Origin: Romboutsia weinsteinii
Lineage (GTDB): Bacteria; Bacillota; Clostridia; Peptostreptococcales; Peptostreptococcaceae
Assembly: GCF_002250835.2 (NCBI RefSeq)
Contig: NZ_NOJY02000028.1
Coordinates: forward strand, 1-40,600
DNA: 40,600 bases
Reading direction: 5' to 3'
Shown piece after piece: positions 35,783-40,600 of this stretch. A model generated the notes under the pieces. That model was not told the origin of the DNA, searched no databases, and worked only from the letters and a program-made list of their open reading frames with translations. The translations under genes were made by a program, and so were the position numbers. Each line of letters starts with the position of its first letter. Position 1 is the stretch's first letter.

Positions 35783-36698
35783 GTTGTGTACCCCCTATAA
35801 TATCCATAAAATATCCTTCTAAGCTATTGGTATTCAATCCTATTTTTTCTACAATTACTCCATTTGTAGAAATAATATAATTTATATATCCTACCTTTTC
35901 TAGATTATTAAATATTTTCATTTTATTATTAGGTAATACTTCGTAACTTACATCTTTAATTTCTCTTTCAAGTATAGTAACTACTTTAGTTATATCATCT
36001 GCCTCTAATTCAATATATTGTTTACAGCTTTCCTCTAGTTCTTTAGCGCTTATTTCTTTTATTAATTCACCATTATTTATAAAACCATAGCTTGTTGCTA
36101 TCTCAGAAAGCTCTCCTAAGATGTGACTTGATATTAATATAGTCACATCTTTTTCTTTATTGACCTTTATTAATAAATCCCTTATCTCTACTATCCCCAT
36201 TGGGTCTAGTCCATTTATAGGCTCATCTAAAATAAGAATCCTTGGATTGCCTAATAATGCATTTGCAATTCCTAAACGTTGTTTCATTCCTAACGAAAAG
36301 TTTTTAACCTTTTTCTTCCCTGTATTATGAAGACCCACTAGTTCTAGAACCTCATCTATATATTTTTCTCCAGCTATATTTCTAACTAATCTTGATACCT
36401 CTAAATTTTCCCTTGCTGTCATATCTCCATAAAATGCAGGCATCTCTATTAAGCTCCCAATCATAGTTCTTGCTCTATCTAATTCAATATGTCCAGATTT
36501 TCCAAATAACTCTATTTCTCCACTACTCTTATGAGCTAGTCCTGTAATCATACGAATTAGCGTAGTTTTACCAGCTCCATTCTTACCTATAAGACCATAT
36601 ATTTCACCTTTTCTTATAGTTATACTTATGTCATTATTAATAATCTGTTTCCCATAAACTTTAGTTAATTTATGTGTTTTAAGTACTACATCTTGCAT
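35775..36698 (-). CDS. ABC transporter ATP-binding protein (BcrA-like)
   Basis: 307-residue ATPase. Walker A GLIGKNGAGKTTLIRM, signature NFSLGMKQRLGIANALL, Walker B ILILDEPINGLDP, H-loop ISSHILGELSE. The C-terminal about 80 residues form the extension usual for BcrA/lantibiotic immunity ATPases. It follows the response-regulator gene by 92 bp and overlaps the permease gene. Together with the regulator upstream and a kinase downstream it makes a detoxification module. Confidence 0.92.
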   Translation of the reverse strand: MQDVVLKTHKLTKVYGKQIINNDISITIRKGEIYGLIGKNGAGKTTLIRMITGLAHKSSGEIELFGKSGHIELDRARTMIGSLIEMPAFYGDMTARENLEVSRLVRNIAGEKYIDEVLELVGLHNTGKKKVKNFSLGMKQRLGIANALLGNPRILILDEPINGLDPMGIVEIRDLLIKVNKEKDVTILISSHILGELSEIATSYGFINNGELIKEISAKELEESCKQYIELEADDITKVVTILEREIKDVSYEVLPNNKMKIFNNLEKVGYINYIISTNGVIVEKIGLNTNSLEGYFMDIIGGTQHA

Positions 36699-36790
36699 TT
36701 GATTTACCTCCCCATATCTTATAATTCTATTGTAGTTAATAGATTGTAAGATACTTTAAAGAAAATATTAAGAAAGTGTTAAGTTTAAAT

Positions 36791-37480
36791 TTAGCCTTTC
36801 AATTTAAATCCTATCCCCCATACTGTTTGAATATATTCTTCTTTATCTAGCTTAGCTAACTTCGATCGTAAATTACTAACATGAACATTAACCGTATTAT
36901 AATCACCTATAAATTCATTCTCCCAAATAGATTCAAATAAATTTTCTCTTGTAAAAACCCTATTCTTATTACTCATTAGTAACTCTAATATCGAAAACTC
37001 CCTTAGTGTTAGAAATGCTTCCTCATTATTTATGAATACTTGCCTACTATCTTTATTTAGTCTAATATTCTTATGGCATAACTTATCATTTTCATGATTT
37101 AATGAAAACTTAGTATATCTTCTAAGTTGTACCTCTACCCTTGCTAGTACCTCATTTATATTAAATGGTTTTGTTATATAGTCATCTGCTCCTAACTTTA
37201 ATGCATTTATCTTTTCTTCTGAATCTGTCTTAGCTGAAATAACAATTATAGGCATAAACTTATCTTGTCTAACTCTATCTATAATACTTTCTCCATCAAT
37301 CCCTGGCAACATAAGATCTAGTAGTACTAAATCATAGTCATAATATTCCATACACATCTTTGCTTCTGTACCTGAATATGCTGCTCTTACGTTGTATCCA
37401 TTTCTTTTTAGTATATTGCACAGCAATCCATTTATATCTAAGTCATCCTCCACCACTAATATATTAAATGATTCTTGCAT
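36791..37480 (-). CDS. OmpR-family response regulator
   Basis: About 229 residues from the ATG at 37480, chosen because AGGGGGCG lies upstream; an earlier ATG at 37507 has no ribosome site. Receiver domain with Asp55 (LVLLDLMLPG) and Lys104 (DDYITKPFN); DNA-binding domain with LTLREFSILELLMSN, VNVHVSNLRSKL and TVWGIGFKLKG. It is first in a regulator-ATPase-permease group with a kinase after a terminator. It likely switches on the adjacent transporter. Confidence 0.92.
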   Translation of the reverse strand: MQESFNILVVEDDLDINGLLCNILKRNGYNVRAAYSGTEAKMCMEYYDYDLVLLDLMLPGIDGESIIDRVRQDKFMPIIVISAKTDSEEKINALKLGADDYITKPFNINEVLARVEVQLRRYTKFSLNHENDKLCHKNIRLNKDSRQVFINNEEAFLTLREFSILELLMSNKNRVFTRENLFESIWENEFIGDYNTVNVHVSNLRSKLAKLDKEEYIQTVWGIGFKLKG

Positions 37481-37743
37481 ATATTTACGCCCCCTATCTG
37501 TATTCATTCCAACATATATTAAATATACTTAAGCATATATTTTTTTATTTTTAAAATCTAAAATCTATTTATTTACTTCAATAAAAAATGTGTACTTTGA
37601 CGTTCTTCTATAAGAATATCATAGCATTTATTACCATACATAAGGAATAAATACTTATACTTCTAATCATTTCTAACCTATTTTTACAAATTATAATAAA
37701 TTATAATAAATTTCAACTATATTATTCAACAATATTTTAAGTA

Positions 37744-37763
37744 TTACATATTATAATATGTAA
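37744..37763. promoter_or_regulatory. 20-bp perfect palindrome centred on a TATAAT, before the small unknown gene
   Basis: TTACATATTA and TAATATGTAA are adjacent exact arms; the centre contains TATAAT (37752-37757), a likely -10 box for the gene at 37794. A regulator bound here would block the promoter. No clear -35 was fixed. In the remaining gap (37481-37743) I see only AT-rich DNA with two tandem TTATAATAAA copies (37691-37710). Confidence 0.45.
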
Positions 37764-37793
37764 CAAAATAACTTCATCAAAGAGGTGTATAAT

Positions 37794-38120
37794 ATGTGTG
37801 CTGATAATGTATTTTATAATGTAAATAAAATTGTTGTTGTTCAAGGCTTTGAATGTTCATATATAGATTTTTCAAGAGAACTTAATGAATATTTACTAAG
37901 AAATTATCCAGGATATTACCTAGGTCTACAGCTTTATCAAGATAACTGTAACTGTAATTTATTTCACGTTGTAGCAACTTATAATAATATCTGTGGTGTA
38001 TATGAAGCTGCTCGCTTTATTGGTAATGATATAAATAGTATATATGAAAGAATATGGGGTGAGTGTGTAGATCGTACTTCTGTATTCTCTTTCCTTACTT
38101 CTACAAGAGTAGTTTGTTAA
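37794..38120 (+). CDS. Small cysteine-containing protein of unknown function
   Basis: 108 residues. The ATG at 37794 is eight bases after AGAGG; a GTG nine bases earlier lies on that ribosome site. I do not recognise it. It has no signal peptide or membrane segment and holds seven to eight cysteines, including CNC in the middle and a final Cys, plus an aromatic- and Asn-rich mix (FYNVNK, NYPGYYLGLQLYQ). A compact alpha/beta domain is plausible. It has its own palindrome-bearing promoter region and its own terminator, with tRNA genes following on the other strand. Cysteine pattern and isolation give no function. Confidence 0.7.
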   Translation: MCADNVFYNVNKIVVVQGFECSYIDFSRELNEYLLRNYPGYYLGLQLYQDNCNCNLFHVVATYNNICGVYEAARFIGNDINSIYERIWGECVDRTSVFSFLTSTRVVC

Positions 38121-38140
38121 TAATATTCTCATAAATTATA

Positions 38141-38191
38141 AAAAATAAGATAGCTAAGGAGTTATATACTAACCTTGACTATCTTATTTTT
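38141..38191 (+). terminator. Terminator of the small unknown gene
   Basis: AAAAATAAGATAG pairs with CTATCTTATTTTT, with an AAGG/CCTT inner pair. A T-run ends the plus-strand read. Confidence 0.85.
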
Positions 38192-38200
38192 GAAATAAAA

Positions 38201-38225
38201 AAACTCTTAGATAATCTAAGAGTTT
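38201..38225 (-). terminator. Terminator of the tRNA transcript
   Basis: AAACTCTTAGA-TAA-TCTAAGAGTTT, perfect 11-bp stem; minus-strand read ends in TTTTTTTATTTC. It is three bases past the CCA of tRNA-Phe. Confidence 0.9.
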
Positions 38226-38228
38226 AAC

Positions 38229-38304
38229 TGGTGCCCAGAGGCGGAATCGAACCACCGACACGGGGATTTTCAGTCCCCTGCTCTACCGACTGAGCTATCT
38301 GGGC
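38229..38304 (-). tRNA. tRNA-Phe (anticodon GAA)
   Basis: 76 bases on the minus strand, GCCCAGA acceptor with matching 3' TCTGGGC, D-arm AGCTCAGTCGG, anticodon stem GGGGA with loop CTGAAAA, and T-arm GGTTCGATTCC. CCA is encoded. It follows tRNA-Ser by three bases. Confidence 0.98.
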
Positions 38305-38307
38305 TTA

Positions 38308-38396
<89 letters not shown>

Positions 38397-38415
38397 TTAA
38401 TTTTTCTACTCATTT

Positions 38416-38445
38416 AATATACCACATTTTTCTTTTATATTTCAA
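38416..38445 (-). promoter_or_regulatory. Promoter of the tRNA-Ser/tRNA-Phe transcript
   Basis: Minus-strand TTGAAA (38440-38445), 18-bp spacer, TATATT (38416-38421), 19 bp before the tRNA-Ser start. Confidence 0.6.
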
Positions 38446-38506
38446 CAGTTTTTTACCATATTTTATAAATTTTTTATTAATTAGGCCTAAAAATCCCAAT
38501 AAAAAT

Positions 38507-38527
38507 GAACTCAATATATAAGAGTCC
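38507..38527 (-). terminator. Possible terminator of the SOD gene
   Basis: GGACTC and GAGTTC pair on the minus strand with one G-U around a nine-base loop, followed by CATTTTTATT. It is short, so confidence is moderate. It is 17 bp past the stop. Confidence 0.5.
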
Positions 38528-38543
38528 ATCTTTACTAATTATA

Positions 38544-39059
38544 CTATCTATTTAAATAAGAAATAATTACTCCACAAGCAAGCCTAGCACCTGCATTTCC
38601 CGCTGGCTGCGATGTAAAATCATCATATCCTTGATGAAGTATAAAAGATTTGCCTATAACATCATCTACAGTAAATCTATTTGTATATACAGATAATATA
38701 CCTATTCCATTTGATGATAATATTGGTGGTAAATCTCCTGCATGCATAGGATGTTCAGCATTAGTAGGATTATAATGAGATTTTGCTGCTGTAAATGGGT
38801 TATTATTATCCCCCACCGAACAATCTCCAACTTCATGGATATGAAATCCATGAAAAGAACTAGATTGATTATTAATATTTGGTATGCCTGTAATATATGC
38901 TTTTATATAAACACCATCTTCTAATTGATATAAAAATATATCCCCTCTGATACAAGGTGCAAGTGGTCCACCTTTTAGCTTTGCATATCCTGTTGCTCTA
39001 GATGGGTCATACATTGAAAATATTTTTTGAATATCATACTTAGGACAAGAATTATCCAT
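38544..39059 (-). CDS. Cu/Zn superoxide dismutase family protein
   Basis: 171 residues, no signal peptide, so probably cytosolic or spore-associated. Copper and zinc ligands are visible: FHIHEVGDC (two His and the disulfide Cys), SHYNP, EHPMHAGD and ILHQGYDDF, with GNAGARLACG carrying the active-site Arg and second Cys. The zinc loop is several residues shorter than in Bacillus SodC, in the form I associate with clostridial members (HPxHAGDLPP). It would turn superoxide into oxygen and peroxide if metalled. AGGGAGG precedes the start. It is a single gene between the tRNAs and an ABC pair. Confidence 0.9.
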   Translation of the reverse strand: MDNSCPKYDIQKIFSMYDPSRATGYAKLKGGPLAPCIRGDIFLYQLEDGVYIKAYITGIPNINNQSSSFHGFHIHEVGDCSVGDNNNPFTAAKSHYNPTNAEHPMHAGDLPPILSSNGIGILSVYTNRFTVDDVIGKSFILHQGYDDFTSQPAGNAGARLACGVIISYLNR

Positions 39060-39152
39060 TTTTATCCTCCCTTTAATAATTTATATATTTATTCCATAAG
39101 ATATATTATGACTTTATTGTATATAATGTTAAATATAAATATTTATACATAA

Positions 39153-39181
39153 AAAAGGACTAGCTTTCCTCTAGTCCTTTT
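39153..39181 (-). terminator. Terminator of the degenerate ABC gene
   Basis: AAAAGGACTAG and CTAGTCCTTTT, 11-bp perfect stem, seven-base loop, with AAAA and TTTT flanks. About 40 bp past the stop. Confidence 0.88.
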
Positions 39182-39220
39182 ACTAATTAACTCTATATTA
39201 TATGAAATAACTTATTCAAA

Positions 39221-39898
39221 CTAATCATTTGCTTCCTTTACAAATATCACTTTCCCATTAACCATGCCCCATATTTCATCACTATACGAAGTAATTTTGT
39301 CAGAACTAGAAAATATAATTACACACTTATTGTTACTTCTTGCTAAATCAGATAACTTTTCCATTATATATTTTACTTCTTCTTCATCTAGACCTTCTAT
39401 GGGTTCATCAACTATTATTATTTCCGGATTATTTATTAAAGATCTTGCAATTGATATTTTCTTTTTCTCATAATCAGATAGTTTATCTACTTTGGTTTTT
39501 ATTTTTACTTCATCAATATCAAAGCTTCTTAACAAGTCATAGATTATTTCTTTTTTATGTTTATTTTCTCTAGAAAATTCCCCCATTGCTAAAATAATAT
39601 TATCTAATGAACTTGCATTGTTTATAAGATTATTTTCCTTAAATACAATACCTAGGTTATTAGTTCTATACAGATCTTTATTAATATTACTCAATGCTTC
39701 ATCCTTGTAAAATATACTACCTGTAGTACAATTATCCAATCCAGATAATATTGATAGTAATGTACTTTTACCAGAACCTGACCTACCTAAAATAGAATAT
39801 ACCTTTCCTAGTTCAAATTCAATATTAATGTCTTTTAATGTATATCTATTGCTACCCTCATACTTATATTTTACATCTATCAATCTAAGTACTGTCAT
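39221..39898 (-). CDS. ABC ATP-binding protein with degenerate motifs
   Basis: 225 residues laid out like a MacB/LolD ATPase. Walker A (GRSGSGKS, 39-46) and Walker B with catalytic Glu165 (IIIVDEPIEGLD) are intact. Three other motifs are altered: the Q-loop has Lys87 (GIVFKENNL) where Gln is usual, the signature is LSDYEKKK (140-147) in place of LSGGQ, and the H-loop reads IIFSSSD where THD is usual, so the switch His is missing. It begins 10 bp after its permease gene. It may be a slow, regulatory or signalling ATPase. It could also be a frank loss-of-function, but the open frame of normal length argues against decay. Confidence 0.85.
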   Translation of the reverse strand: MTVLRLIDVKYKYEGSNRYTLKDINIEFELGKVYSILGRSGSGKSTLLSILSGLDNCTTGSIFYKDEALSNINKDLYRTNNLGIVFKENNLINNASSLDNIILAMGEFSRENKHKKEIIYDLLRSFDIDEVKIKTKVDKLSDYEKKKISIARSLINNPEIIIVDEPIEGLDEEEVKYIMEKLSDLARSNNKCVIIFSSSDKITSYSDEIWGMVNGKVIFVKEAND

Positions 39899-39908
39899 CT
39901 TATTTCAC

Positions 39909-40600
39909 CTAATTTCTATCAAAAATTATCTGTATTGGTTTATATATTATAGCATTGTATATAGCAACCATACTTATAATCAAACTCAAAAAAATTGAAA
40001 TTACAATAGTTTTTAATATAGACTCTTGTGTTAATATAAGCTTTATGCTTTTTATTTCTTTTTGTGAATTATCATTATCAACATTTCTAAAATTACCCGG
40101 TGGCATATCTTCAACTATAGGTTGTTCGTCTATTTTTTGTGTAATCTGTATTTGATTTTTAAAAATTTCATTATATATAGGCTGTGCCGATACTGATGCT
40201 ATTCCCATCCCTAGAATCAAACATATTATTGTAATTATAATCCCTTCATATAAATATCCTTGTGCTACTTTAAACTTTGATATTCCAATAGCACGAAGTA
40301 CTCCTATCTCATATTTTATATCTTTAAGTGATAAAATAGAAATCATAGTTAATAATATTGTTCCAGTTATCAAAATTACATACATTGAAACAAATGATAT
40401 TGTTGTTATCTGTTCCACAGGAGATACTACTTTATTATATTCGCTTTCATTTATAGTTACTTTATATATATCTTTAAGCCCTTTGCTCCTTAACTCACTC
40501 TCAAACTTCTCTCTACTTTTCGAGTTTCTTAATATAAATTGAGCATTTGTATATATTGTAGGTTCGTCAAATCTAGATATATTCTCAAATTCTGCTAAGG
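39909..40600 (-). CDS. FtsX-family ABC permease, 5' end beyond window
   Basis: The frame is open from the stop at 39909 to the window edge, so only the C-terminal 230 or so residues are present. They comprise the end of an outside domain (NAQFILRNSKSREKFESEL ... YNKVVSPVEQI) and three to four membrane segments with the FtsX signature DIKYEIGVLRAIGISKFKV. This matches the C-terminal half of MacB-type permeases. It is followed after 10 bp by the degenerate ATPase, its presumed partner. A GTG at 40416-40418 is internal and not the start. Confidence 0.85.
   Translation of the reverse strand, partial: LAEFENISRFDEPTIYTNAQFILRNSKSREKFESELRSKGLKDIYKVTINESEYNKVVSPVEQITTISFVSMYVILITGTILLTMISILSLKDIKYEIGVLRAIGISKFKVAQGYLYEGIIITIICLILGMGIASVSAQPIYNEIFKNQIQITQKIDEQPIVEDMPPGNFRNVDNDNSQKEIKSIKLILTQESILKTIVISIFLSLIISMVAIYNAIIYKPIQIIFDRN

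Noticed and set aside
37691..37712. Two tandem TTATAATAAA copies as a CRISPR or iteron-like repeat
   Set aside because: Only two low-complexity AT copies with no spacers; common in DNA of this composition.

Overview
The window is chromosomal DNA from a strongly AT-rich, low-GC Gram-positive anaerobe. It most likely comes from the Clostridia, plausibly Peptostreptococcaceae (Paraclostridium/Romboutsia/Terrisporobacter-like), but the genus is inferred from protein style and codon use only. Supporting signs are GGAGG-type ribosome sites, lipobox lipoproteins, an anaerobic fucose pathway, a soluble Mo nitrate reductase of clostridial type and a Clostridia-style Cu/Zn superoxide dismutase family protein. 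There is no sign of phage, IS elements or CRISPR. Nearly all genes lie on the minus strand; four are on plus (an AraC regulator, a TDT channel, a secreted helical protein and a small unknown protein).

Layout. (1) 1-7143: one minus-strand cluster: two permeases, ATPase and lipoprotein of a polyamine-type ABC importer, then adenine deaminase and an MTA/SAH-type deaminase, from a near-consensus promoter at 7115-7143 to a 56-bp perfectly palindromic terminator at 1-56. (2) 7339-15696: a complete L-fucose regulon: operon fucI-fucK-fucU-fucA-fucP, a divergent AraC regulator and a separate fucO. A nearly identical 21-bp site precedes both fucI and fucO at matching distance from the -10. (3) 15795-17767: an orphan membrane histidine kinase with a substrate-binding-protein-like sensor. 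(4) 17947-20135: GntR(YtrA-like)/ABC/permease operon with a 10-bp inverted-repeat operator. (5) 20230-25378: response regulator, kinase, MacB-type ATPase and a large FtsX-family permease. (6) 25508-32874: molybdopterin guanine dinucleotide genes (mobA, moeA, mobB), a TDT/SLAC1-type channel, an FAD oxidoreductase, a four-cluster ferredoxin and a NasA/NarB-like nitrate reductase. (7) 33017-33721: a secreted helical protein of unknown function. (8) 33780-37480: a second regulator/ABC/permease/kinase group of peptide-antibiotic-resistance type. (9) 37744-38445: a small unknown Cys-rich protein and tRNA-Phe and tRNA-Ser. (10) 38507-40600: Cu/Zn SOD, a motif-degenerate ABC ATPase and an FtsX-family permease cut by the window edge.

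How it fits together. The fucose genes form a complete route from import to 1,2-propanediol. The nitrate block pairs a bis-MGD enzyme with its electron carriers and with the genes for the last cofactor steps. The TDT channel and the reductase promoters each carry a CRP-type operator (TGWGA-N6-TCACA) centred exactly 32 bp from the centre of a -10 box, the class II activator geometry. This makes the TDT protein a good candidate for the nitrate/nitrite channel of a small co-regulated system, which is the most interesting hypothesis here. Other points to check are the ABC ATPase that has lost the Q-loop Gln, signature and H-loop His (39221-39898), and a kinase whose transmembrane segment lies upstream of its first ATG (33780-34673).
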